Notes under the pieces: generated by a model
Database searches by the model: none
What the model was told of the DNA's origin: nothing
The model's input: only the letters and a program-made list of their open reading frames with translations
Assembly (NCBI GenBank): GCA_963969595.1
Contig: OZ018417.1
Span: 560,501-624,500 of the forward strand
Source: Neckera pumila
Lineage: Eukaryota > Streptophyta > Bryopsida > Hypnales > Neckeraceae
Length of the DNA stretch: 64,000 bases
Direction of reading: 5' to 3'
Shown: piece by piece, positions 25,523-35,462 of the stretch
How positions within the stretch are numbered: the stretch's first letter is position 1
Layout: every line of letters begins with the position of its first letter
Translations under genes and position numbers: made by a program

Positions 25523-25794
25523 CCCCTTCAAAACCCCAGCGAGGGTCGCACTCCAAGGGTTTTGTCACGCACTGTCCGACTCTTTAGCTCGCACCCATAC
25601 TACCAACACTCCCCGAACGCCACGGCACTTGGGTTGTGAGGTTCCAAATCCTGCTGCGAGCTTGGCTTGTCTCGTTGCTGTTGTTGGGTTCCTGGCTGGA
25701 ACACCACTTGTGTTGCGTATCCTGTGACACCGGTGTCTTTTGCTCCCTCATCGAACCGCAAGTCTTTTGCGTTACTAGTTGTTTGCATGCTCTG

Positions 25795-26332
25795 GTGAGT
25801 GCGCTCGTTCGGTCCCATTTGCAGATTCAGGCATGAGTGTACCCCGATTGTGTGTCTGGAGTAGCCTTGTGACACCAATTGGTGCACTAGTGAGATTGTT
25901 TGGGAAAGGTGCCGGTAGGGGTAAGTCCAGTTGTGGTGAGATCGACTCCTGCTGTGTCGTTCTTGGTGCGACGTTGATTGCGTTGGGGTCGATCGGGTGG
26001 CATGGATCGTCGTTTGGGGGGTCGCTCTTGGGAAAGATTTTAATGTTTTGTTGGATCTGTGGCGTTGAGGGTCATTTGGGAATTGAGTGGCGTGAGCTCG
26101 TGAATGGTGTCGAGATTGCGTTTTTTTTTTTTTGTTGGGCGGGTGGAGTGGGCATGCAGGTCGTGGACCTTCTGGGTTGGTTGAACGTGGCGTTACGTGA
26201 CTCCCATTTGGGAGTTGGTTGAAAGCGGTTGTAGAGTGGGGTCGTGGTGTAGGTCCAAGGATGTGCACCTGGATGGTGGTTGAGAGTTCTACAATTTGCG
26301 CTGACTGGGTGTTGCTGATGTCGTTGTTGCAG
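25795..26332 (+). other. Probable 5'-UTR intron of NAC gene 1
   Basis: A strong donor (CTG/GTGAGT at 25,795) and an acceptor (TTGTTGCAG ending at 26,332) bracket a markedly T/G-rich stretch without gene-like coding, while the flanks are C-richer. This would be a leader intron between the presumed transcription start near 25.5 kb and the start codon at 27,242. Inferred from splice signals and base composition. Confidence 0.4.
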
Positions 26333-26411
26333 GATTTGCTGATTTCCCGTGATCTGCGGACTCGTCTTGAAGAATCTGAAAGAGTTTGTTGCGAGAGTCG
26401 AGACGCTTGAT

Positions 26412-26585
26412 ATGCGAGTTAGACTTTCGCATGATCTTCGGTATTCTATGCGCCAGTCCCACAATCCGAAATTCGGTCACCATCTCCGTGAGACGTTCTG
26501 CCTTCCTCGCCGTCGGAAGCTGAGAAGAAGTAGGAGCTGTCGCTGCTGGTACTCTCGTCGAAGAGCCACGATCCCGTTGTGGTGA
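26412..26585 (+). CDS. Arginine-rich upstream ORF in the NAC gene 1 leader
   Basis: An ATG at 26,412 opens a 57-codon frame ending at TGA 26,583-26,585. It lies in the presumed leader downstream of the proposed leader intron and about 650 bases before the NAC start codon. The second half is rich in Arg and Ser (RRRKLRRSRSCRC region). I recognise no family. It may be a translated uORF damping NAC translation, or a chance frame in GC-rich DNA. Confidence 0.25.
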   Translation: MRVRLSHDLRYSMRQSHNPKFGHHLRETFCLPRRRKLRRSRSCRCWYSRRRATIPLW

Positions 26586-27241
26586 ATGATCTAACTAAAC
26601 AACCCCGGGGGAGTCCTCTTTCGCTGTGCTCATCTTCTCTCTTCAGACCTTTGGGACGTTCCCGGTGACGAGTCACAATTTTTAAGCGTTGCGGCTGCGC
26701 ACGCTTCTATGCGGAACTCCCACAACTGCTTGCACCGCTAATTCCAGTTCTCCGTTTGCCCCTGCTGTTTCGGTGGCTGATCCGGGCAGCTTTTCTGGTG
26801 CCGTAAGAACATCGTCCGCGCAGTAAGTTTGCTTGCTCCGAGTCGCGCTGTGCTCGTGACACTCTCTTCATTTTCCTCCTGCGACGTCCAGTTTTGAGTT
26901 GTGACCACAGATTCTCTCGGAGTTTGGAGTACTGCCATTCCCGTGGTCCTTGCGGATCCGGCTGTCGATTCCCGTAGTTGATCATGCACATGCGATTCTC
27001 CTCCTCACATCAAAGTCCCACATCTTCTGCGTTAACCGCGCGTCACCTCGCTCGGAATCCCCTCTTGCTACGTTAATCGGATCTCCGCTCGAATTTGCCA
27101 CCGCCTTTCACGAGCTCGGAGAGTGTTAATTGCTGATCTGACCAATTGAGTGAGAGACCCTTGAATAGCCTCCCGTCTCGCTTGTTCTTCAGTGAAGGTC
27201 ATCACGTGAATTTCAAGAACCGTGCCTGTAGAAACACTTGC

Positions 27242-28885
27242 ATGGCCAGCATGTGCAACGGCAGCAAAGCCGGCATGGGGATGCTGCAAAACCAGCAGAA
27301 CCAGCTGAACCAGCAGCAGGATTGCAGTGTGGAGCTTCCACCTGGGTTCCGTTTCCACCCGACCGACGAGGAGCTTGTGAGCTACTACCTGACCCGCAAG
27401 ATCAGCAACCCCCGCTTCGAAGTGCGGGCCATTGGCGAAGTAGACCTCAACAAATGCGAGCCTTGGGATCTTCCAGGTAACGTTCTTCTCCACCCTAGCT
27501 AGACATGCTGATGATCCCCATGAGAGTTCAATGAATTGACGGTGGTTTGCATTTCTTTCTTTCCTGGGTCTCTGTTTTGAGGCGGCTCTGGGTTGGATGT
27601 GTTTCAGAGAGAGCGAAGGTTGGGGAGAAGGAATGGTACTTCTTCAGCCTGCGCGATCGCAAGTATCCCACTGGAATGCGCACCAACCGTGCCACGGAGA
27701 AGGGCTACTGGAAAGCCACTGGCAAGGATCGCGACGTGATGCATTCCGGCACGCACACTCTGGTGGGCATGAAGAAGACGCTCGTGTTCTATAGGGGACG
27801 CGCTCCTCGCGGCGAGAAGACCAACTGGATCATGCATGAGTATCGCCTGGAGACTGATGCCTCCAGTCACTTCAACGGCCATCAAACCCACCGATCCAAG
27901 GTTTGTCATCCTGCCTACATTCCAATTGTATCTAAAAGGCCCTTGATTGATTTTCCTGACGGATTCACTACGTCGATCTGATCAAAGAAATGGAATATTC
28001 TGTTCTTGCTACGATGCTACGCAAGCTTTGAACTGAGAAATGGAAGGTTATGTCCTTGCTGGGATGGGCTACGATGCTACCCAAGCTCTGAACTGAGATC
28101 GAAAGCAATTGGTGTCTGATTTGCAGAATGACGAGTGGGTGGTATGCCGCGTCTTCCAGAAGATCGCCGGCAACAGGAAGCTCTTCTTGTACGCCGACCT
28201 CCCCTACCAGCTTACGGACTCGCATTCCGCCCTTCCAGGTCACCGTGACAGCTCGCCCAATCCGACTGTGACTGACGACGGCGACTGCGACACTTGCACG
28301 GGCAACGAGTCTTGTTACAATTGCAACGACAGTTTTCGTGAGGCGTCGTTAGCCCAGGACGTGACGTGGGTGCAAGTGGCGGATTCCAAGCTAGGGAACA
28401 CCAACAATATTACTCCAACTGTCGCCATGGCCACCTCGGCCATGGACTCCTTCTACGACACCAACAACGTAGGTGCCATGAATCTGAGATTCGCGCCGCC
28501 CATGATGACAACGACGCACGGTCCCGTGACGCCCGTGAAGGCGTTCGATCGTCGCATGCGCCCTACGAAGGTGGAGCCCTTTCTATGCGAGGGGGGCGAG
28601 GACGAAGCCCAAAGCTCCCAGCGTTTGAACTTGGACTATGCTTGGCCGGGAGGCGACAATGTACTCTACCAAGAGTTTCCTTGCGAGAGCCCACTGATGC
28701 CGAGCGTGACGGGTGACAGTGGTGGCGCAGGCGGCCAGTCGACGTCTTGTATGACGGACGGCGCGTTTGGGGATGATCAGCAAGGGCGTCTGTTCCACCG
28801 TCTGACCCCCTTTCGTGGCTTCCCGAGCTTGCCGGAGATGAGTGGCCCCATTGATGGGCTGCAGGAGCTTGGATGGGCTTACTGA
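27242..28885 (+). CDS. NAC-domain transcription factor, NAM/CUC-like subgroup (NAC gene 1)
   Basis: Nuclear plant-specific transcription factor. Exons: 27242-27476, 27608-27900, 28127-28885, joined with GT/AG introns in phases 1 and 0, giving 428 residues. The NAC domain spans about residues 31-188: subdomain [21 protein letters not shown] around [14 protein letters not shown] around [17 protein letters not shown] and [13 protein letters not shown] around [19 protein letters not shown], and [13 protein letters not shown] opening exon 3. Intron 1 after EPWDLP and intron 2 before the DEWVVCRVF block are the classic NAC positions. The [16 protein letters not shown] and [18 protein letters not shown] wording points to the NAM/CUC/NAC1 side of the family. 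The C-terminal half (about 240 aa, acidic and Ser/Gly-rich) is the usual divergent activation region. Start: the first in-frame ATG; a second Met is at codon 4. Codon use is strongly GC-rich, unlike the other genes here. I saw no miR164-like site, although seed-plant CUC genes have one. Confidence 0.93.
27986..28097 (+). repeat. Tandem duplication inside intron 2 of NAC gene 1
   Basis: Two neighbouring copies: 27,986-28,037 and 28,036-28,097. Both start AGAAATGGAA, share ACGATGCTAC, and end AACTGAG. The second carries an extra 9-10 bases. It lies upstream of the intron 2 acceptor and does not touch coding sequence. Confidence 0.8.
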
Positions 28886-31044
28886 GATGGACTCCAAACC
28901 CTAATTCCTCCCGGGATCCCTTATTCAACATAATGTAAGTTACGATACGCCCCATGGTTTGGTTCGCCACCCGTGTTGATTGTGTGCTGTGGACATGGGC
29001 TGTGTACATTGTGGGACTGGGCAGCAGCAAGAACGACAACAGCATCCACACCATGTTTGCTGGAGATATCAACGTCAAATTTTGGGTTGAATGAATGACG
29101 ATGGGAGTATCATTCTGGCGCTTTGCTTGCGGATTGGCTGCCCTACATCCCTCCTCCCTTCCCCTTCCCCGTCCCCTTTCCCAACCTCTTTTCAGTTTCA
29201 AGCAAATAGCCAGAATGTATATTTTTGAACTCGGACACCAAGAGCTTGCTTTTCAAGACAAGTCGGAGTTGATGTTTTCAGGGTGGCTCTGGTTGCTTGT
29301 TTGTTGCTTCCTGTAATTATCAGCAACAGCAGCGCCATGCATGCGGCCATTTTCTGATTCATTTTCCTGCTGAGCTGCCACCATTACATGTAAGATTTTC
29401 TGAGGTATGTAGGTATATCATTAGAAGGTATGGGTAGACGATTGATTGATCCGTCATGCTTAAGTTGATGGATAATAGTAGTAGGTGGGTGTTGTGTACA
29501 AGGCCAAGGTAACGGCGAAGTCGAAGCGGAGGGCATTGACTTGCTAGGTTCTGCAAATTATTCTTATTGTTATGCTGTAAAGATACTTCGTGCAGATCAG
29601 GATATTCTATATGGACATCAGACATTGATTTCTGAAATTAGATTAGTTTGTAAATGGAGTAGCCAAGCCACAAAGAAGAAGGCTGAACCATCTGAAAAAA
29701 TAGCTGGGTTGCTGCACATCTGTAAGTAGGTGTGATTGATTCTTGACTGCCAACTCCTTGTGAATGGTGAAGTAAAATACCAGTTTCCACATCTTGTCTT
29801 CTCACTGCGTGCTCTAAAATTATCTCTTGTTCACCAAGTTATGGGAATCTTGTCTTATTACAGCCGATGAGCCGAATTAGTTGGAATTGGTATCAAGGTA
29901 GAACTATATACACGATTGCTCCTCCCTCCAATTATCTCATATCGGGAACTTTTGCAGTGTTACCTTTGTGATCTTAAACTAGCATTGTGGAAATGTTTTC
30001 AACTTGTAGACATGGCACAACATGGCTCTAAAATAAAACAGCTTCCAATGATTTTGAGTCTTTCAAAGCCGATTCAAAGATGCACCGAATATGACATTTG
30101 AAAAGTTTCTTCAACTCATGATTTTAAAATTGCAGAGAAGTTCCATAATTCTCCAATTTGTTTATTTTTGTTTTCAAATTTTTTATTTTAAATCAAAAAA
30201 GTTTAAAAGTAATCTCTGATTGTTTGACTCAGTATTAGTTGGACTTGGATGAAATTACCTTAACTTAAAGTAAGTGGATCGTTTACCTTTTGTACAGTTT
30301 TTAGTGCAGTTTTCCGTAATGACATCTGGTCTTGTTTCATCATTCTCCAACTAATTCCCTCTCAGGTGATCAGTTCCACATGTCAGGGCTGAGGTAATGT
30401 GGGGTTGGTTTTTTTCAATGAATTAAAGGTAGGAGGTTTAGACATAAAGCGCCCATTTAAGAGTTGAAAATGGGGGAGGTTAAGCTTTTTGAAATTAATT
30501 TTTCAGTAAACTTTCCTTCAAAGAGACATCTAACCAAAGTTGTTTCATATTTTTTGGAGCTTTTTGGAATTAGTTATGAATTTTTGAAGTGGATTGAAAC
30601 ATAATGGTCACTAAAAGCGTCCACCTCTTTGAAATATACACTTTTTATACATTGCTAAGTTGTTTCATATTCTTTGGAGTTTTGTGGAATTAGTTATGAA
30701 TTTTTTTGAAGTGGAAACGTAGTGGTCACCAAAAGCATCCACCTCCTGAAATGTCTACTATTTGGACATTATTGGGGGCAATGAATTTCAAGCAAAATGT
30801 ATCTGTTTGCACACTATAGTACTGGAGCAATGAGGTTCAAGCAAAATGCGTTTCTGCGTTACGGTGTTCCAAGCCAAAGCCACACAGCCAGGTGCCCTGA
30901 AGTCTGTGAAAAAGACAATCAGTAGTACATGGCACACTTGCTGTCTTGTTATGCTAGTGCCTACTTACTGGTAACAGCCAGCTCTAATTCACCACCCCAG
31001 GATGTTTACGAGTTGTGTGTCCTCTTGGGATTTGATTACGTTTG

Positions 31045-31049
<5 letters not shown>
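28886..31049. other. 3' flank of NAC gene 1
   Basis: GC content falls from the gene level to background by about 29.3 kb. The 3' UTR probably ends in this part, but I see no canonical AATAAA close to the stop codon. Confidence 0.4.
30541..30775. repeat. 120-bp tandem duplication
   Basis: TGTTTCATATT(T/C)TTTGGAG begins units at 30,541 and 30,661, each followed by GGAATTAGTTATGAATTTTT and a (G/C)ATCCACCTC-type block. Units differ by about 10 percent. Confidence 0.75.

Positions 31050-31118
<69 letters not shown>
31050..31118. repeat. CT microsatellite, about 34 units
   Basis: An uninterrupted CT run of 69 bases in a low-copy region 2.2 kb downstream of NAC gene 1. Such length usually means it varies in number between individuals. 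Confidence 0.97.
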
Positions 31119-31121
<3 letters not shown>

Positions 31122-32130
31122 GGCTTTTTGTTGTTAGGCTCCATGTCCTTGTTGTTGTTGAGCACTTTGTGCTCCAGCCATTTGGTACCACAGCATGAGC
31201 AAGTTCATGGGTCCTCAAAGTCTGGAAAATATCTCCTCCTCACTGGCAGGCCTTGCGTCTCTCCTCGCAGTACTGTAGTATCTCCTCGTCACTACTGTAA
31301 CGTATTCATACGAGTTGACTTGCACCTCGCCCACAACTTGTCTGCAGTGGTGCTACAGTGAACGCAGTGAATTTCACTGCTTGCGCCACCCACGAATCTA
31401 ATCGATTCTCAAGAGGAAAAGTGATCAGCGGAATCAAAGGGAAGCTCCTGGCCTCTCAGGAGGCAGGGCAGACCCGCAGAATTGATTTCTGGTTCCGCAG
31501 CTTGGACTGTATGAAAAGCCTAGAAATCAGTGCAGGAAAGTCACGCAGTTGGAAACCCTTTCAATTGTGTGGCCCGATGAATGCAGATGATTTCGCATGT
31601 ACAGTGCCTGCAGTGCTCCCGAACATTGTTCATGTGGGCGGGAGGGGAATATGCTTTTCAGGAAGATCCGTTGCAGTTTGGGGCCGTTAGTTTGTAAGTT
31701 AGTTTGGTGTGAAATCTTGGGGCAATCTGATCTTTTCAACTTCAGATGCAAGCTACGCAAGTTAGCAAGTTCGCAAGTTAGCAAGTAGTCGTGTTCGTAA
31801 GTGGTCTACACACACGTTTCTTGAGGAGCAAGCAGGGTTTAGGCATGCAGGGCGAGGGCTACTACTAGTCTACTACTGCTGCTACGGCATCTTTTTAGCT
31901 TGTGCCACTGTTCCTTCACATGGAAGCGTCTGTAGCCTCCATGCTAGTACAAGGCACCTTTGCTGGCTCATTGCTCATTTTTCTCAATGAGAGCTAGGAG
32001 TTAATGCAGGGAATGTGGTGGGGACAGGCACCCATCAAAACAACAGCGCAACTTCCAAACAAGCCCGCCATTATCTGGAAATCCTGTTCATACGGGTTCA
32101 GTTTGCCTGGGGGGCTGCGCAGAACTAGGA

Positions 32131-33060
32131 CAATGGAGTGATGACGGAAGCTGTTTACATCCATAAGCATGGATGAGATCGACATGGAAAACTAGTATGG
32201 ATGAAGACTCATGTATCCTCAGCCCTCAGGGCTCATTTGGGGCTCACTTGGGGCTCATTTGGGGGGGCTGTGCAGAAAGCCAATCATCTAAGGTAGATCA
32301 ACCTATTACCACCCTGATTTGCAATTTGACTATCTTGGGGTTAATTCCATGAGAGACATATATTTTTTAGAGGTGTGCGCATGTTTCATGAATCAAACCC
32401 AAGTGAAATTATAATTTTCTGATCAAAATTGTAATCACTGTGAATTTTTGAAGTGTTTTACTAAAGCGCCCGTGACTAGGGTCATAAACGCCCTAATAAC
32501 AACCCATAACCACCTTCTTACGTCCCTATAAGCATCTAGGTATTCACCAATCAGCTATTGCCACATTACCCTAAATGACATAAATGCACTGATTTTGTCA
32601 GATTTCCAGATAGAATTGGCTCACTTCTGGACAGATTTGGATGGTGGAAAGGGTGGAAATGGGGCCAAAAACAGGGTGGTGGAAATGGGTTGGAGACGGA
32701 ATTAGGCTGGTCTACCTTAGATACAATACAATGGAGTGATGACGGAAGCTGTTTACATCCATAAGCATGGATGAGATTGACATGAAAACTATGGATGAAG
32801 ACTCATGTATTCTCAGGGCTCATTTTGAAAGGCAGCACAGGAGGCCATCTTTCTTCAATGGAATCATGAAGCTGCTGGCATCCATAAGCACAAATGAGAC
32901 CGACATGGAAACTATGGATGAAGACTCATGTGTCCTCAGGGTTCATTTTGGGGGGCTGCACAGACAAGCAATCTTTCTTCAATGGAGTGATGAAGCTGTT
33001 TACATCCATGTACATGGATGAGACATGCAAACTATGGATGAAGGCTCATGTATCCATCCA
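32131..33060. repeat. Tandem array of about 125-bp units, interrupted by an element
   Basis: Units contain ATGGAGTGATGA, GCTGTTTACATCCATAAGCA, ACTATGGATGAAGACTCATG and GGGGGGCTGCACAG. One unit lies at 32,131-32,288, then the family F element, then units at about 32,730, 32,857 and 32,980 (the last partial). The long frame at 32,767-33,021 is just this repeat. Confidence 0.75.
32289..32719. mobile_element. TIR element family F, copy 2
   Basis: Ends TAAGGTAGATCAACCTATT and TTAGGCTGGTCTACCTTA are inverted matches. 431 bp. It has inserted into a roughly 125-bp tandem array, whose units resume on the other side. Confidence 0.75.
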
Positions 33061-33446
33061 GAAGTCAGTGTACTGTACATACCATTCGAAATCAGCAATA
33101 TTGGTTTCCCCTATTGTCGATTTCCTGTGTCAGTTGAGCATTTTTATCATACATTATGATAGTCAATTATTATTATTTAGCATTTTCATAGCCAATTATC
33201 CCTTAAATTTTTTTTGGTTGTTGATTGCTATTGTGTGATTTTTGATCAAAAGAGAAGCCCTGCATGCCCGGTTGGTTCTGAGTGACGAAGGGCTTGGGCT
33301 TGGGCTTCTTCAGTTCAGCACAATTTCTTTGCAGCTTCAGTTCAATTAAAAATTAAAAATTAAAGCTGCAAAAGTTACTAACTTCAGTTTACCTGGCGGA
33401 GGTGATGTTCCAAATGATTGAGTTTGGGTGTCAGTGGAAAGTAGTG

Positions 33447-33851
33447 TAAGGTCGGACCACCCATTTCCAACCAGGGACCAGTGCCCAACCGGTAGTGCCC
33501 CTATTTCCATTAAAGGCTTGTACGTAATGTGTTTTTAACTCTTTTCTAAGATTGGAACTAGTAAGATCATGACACATGTCCTAAAGTATGCAGAAAGTAA
33601 CAAGAAAGTAGATAGTAGGAACCTAGTTCTCGAGTGATCAGAATTGGAAGATTTTAGTGATTAGGAATTGGTTCGGAACACTTTTTGGCTCCCAAATTCA
33701 CAAAATTTTTAGTTTTGCCAAAAAGAAATTGGAAATTTTGCTATCTCAATATTTTCTATCTCCCTATACAGGAAAAATCTCCATTATAGTCAACTACTCA
33801 CCGTCTATGCCACAATTACTTAAGTGATTAGGTATAGGTGATTTGACCTTA
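33447..33851. mobile_element. TIR element family G, copy 2
   Basis: TAAGGTCGGACCACCCATTT on the left; GGTGATTTGACCTTA on the right. The interior has ATGACACATGTCC and CAACCAGGGACC blocks shared with the copy at 59.0 kb. 405 bp. Confidence 0.6.
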
Positions 33852-33993
33852 TTCTGTGAATATAAGGAATTAAAGTGTGAAGGAAGTTAATGAAACAACA
33901 AATTTCTCTTGTAAAATTAATGTTGCCAATCAAAAATGTTTCAGCATGTCCTTGGGAGGAAACTACATTCAAAGATGTGCTGCATGTAAAATA

Positions 33994-34369
33994 GTATGCT
34001 CTAAAAGCGACCATTTAAGGGTTGGTCTGCCTTTTTCATAGGTTTCTATGAACAAAAATATTTTTAGATCATTTTGCAGAGAGAAAAATGGATGTGGAAC
34101 ATTGCTCAAGTGGTTTCATATTTTTTGAATTAGTTTTGAATTACTTATGAATTTTCAAAGATTTTCCGTTGTAGGCATCTATTTGTGACCCTAGGTCTCC
34201 CAAAATCCATCCACTTGCAACTTCTAAAAGAATTTGACAAAATGAAGGCCAATGCTTTTCTCTTGATTCCCTTAGTAGCTAAAGTGGTCCATTTAAGGAC
34301 CACATGTCCATTTAAGCCCTAAATATAGAGTCCATTTGAAGAGTCCGGTCGCTTTTACAGCAGAGTACC
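33994..34369. mobile_element. TIR element with AAAAGCGACC ends
   Basis: GTATGCTCTAAAAGCGACC on the left and GGTCGCTTTTACAGCAGAGTAC on the right (arm shown in part) are inverted matches of about 19 bp. 376 bp, non-coding. TTTAAGGGTTGG and AGTCCATTTGAAG adjoin the arms. Confidence 0.6.
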
Positions 34370-34531
34370 TTAAGCTTATCTGGAAGGATACTATACAAAC
34401 CTCACCAAGAGGGTTGCAATATACTACATGTACAAGATGGAGAAATATTACATGACAATTTGGGAATTACTACATGACAATGTGAGGGCTCCCCCCTGAA
34501 TTTAGAATTTCTTCTAAATTCTATTACTAAT

Positions 34532-35462
34532 TTAACCCTTAAAGGACCAACATGCATTTTTTGGCTACATAGAAAATATGGGTAGTGTACGTGTGACTAG
34601 AGATTTTCATATTTTTGGACCAAATTTTAACAGAAGGTGGGGGCGAGGAATATCTTTCATATGCACTAATTTTCATGACATTTGGAAATATGAGTCAAAA
34701 GTTATGGCCTAATATATTACTTTTTTTTGTAACTGGGCAGTCCGGGCAAATTAGGAAAAATCACTTTTTCAAAAACAAAAATTTGAAATTGGTTTTCTAG
34801 AGTTATATATAGGTAAAAAGCTTTGAATCATCCCATTTTGATCAATGAGTCAAAAGTTATGAAGATTTTAAGCTTGCGGACAGTTGTAGATTCTCTACTC
34901 TAAAACAAACTTTGATGTCCTTTATCTTACTCAATTTTCAATATGTTTTGAAAAAATTAAAACCACAAGATGTAGATTGATTATTACAACATTTCAACAA
35001 TTGGGATTGGCATTTTTCAATTCCATAACTAAATTTTTAACAATTTAGTATTTTGAATCATTTTCTACTTCTTTCTACATACTATTTTTTTCCTATATAT
35101 TGTACAATTCTAAATGATGTGAAAATTTTCAAGCATGTAGCCAACTTGACCTCAGCAATGTATCCAAAGAATTGCTACCACTTTGGACATTTTTTCATGC
35201 AAATGTGACCTTGTGAAGTGCAACTGCCCGATTTTTTGCAAGGGAAAAAATGGTTTTTGTTAATTCAAATGCTTATATCTTGCAATCTACATGTTGAAAA
35301 TTTCGGAAATATTTTCCACATCTTTTCAACCTAGTGTACTACAAGATCCTACAATTACATGTGTCAAAAAAAGTTTTTTTCTAAAAATTTGGTACTTGTT
35401 CTAAAAATGGCAGATTTTGAGCCTTTTCACTGAAAACATAGTCATAGAATTTTAGGGGTTAA
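34532..35462 (+). mobile_element. Family C TTAA element, full-length copy
   Basis: Starts TTAACCCTTAAAGGACC then AACATGCATTTTTTGGC; ends AGAATTTTAGGGGTTAA. 931 bp, the same length as the copy at 18.8 kb, with TTAA on both sides. Confidence 0.8.

Noticed and set aside
25600..26268. 222-codon minus-strand open frame in the GC-rich island
   Set aside because: It is the complement of a T/G-rich stretch with intron-like signals on the plus strand. The translation is low-complexity (Thr/Pro/His/Arg) without a recognisable domain.
27242..28885. miR164 target site in NAC gene 1
   Set aside because: Expected from seed-plant CUC relatives, but I found no sequence resembling the complementary site in exon 3.
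28563..29201. 212-codon minus-strand frame opposite NAC gene 1 exon 3
   Set aside because: It overlaps clear NAC coding sequence on the other strand; long antisense frames are expected opposite GC-rich codons.
31002..31361. Frames of alternating Leu-Ser or Arg-Glu
   Set aside because: Produced by the CT microsatellite on either strand.
32767..33021. 84-codon plus-strand frame with repeated MDEDSC-type motif
   Set aside because: It follows from the 125-bp tandem repeat; frames are not kept across the unit broken by the inserted element.
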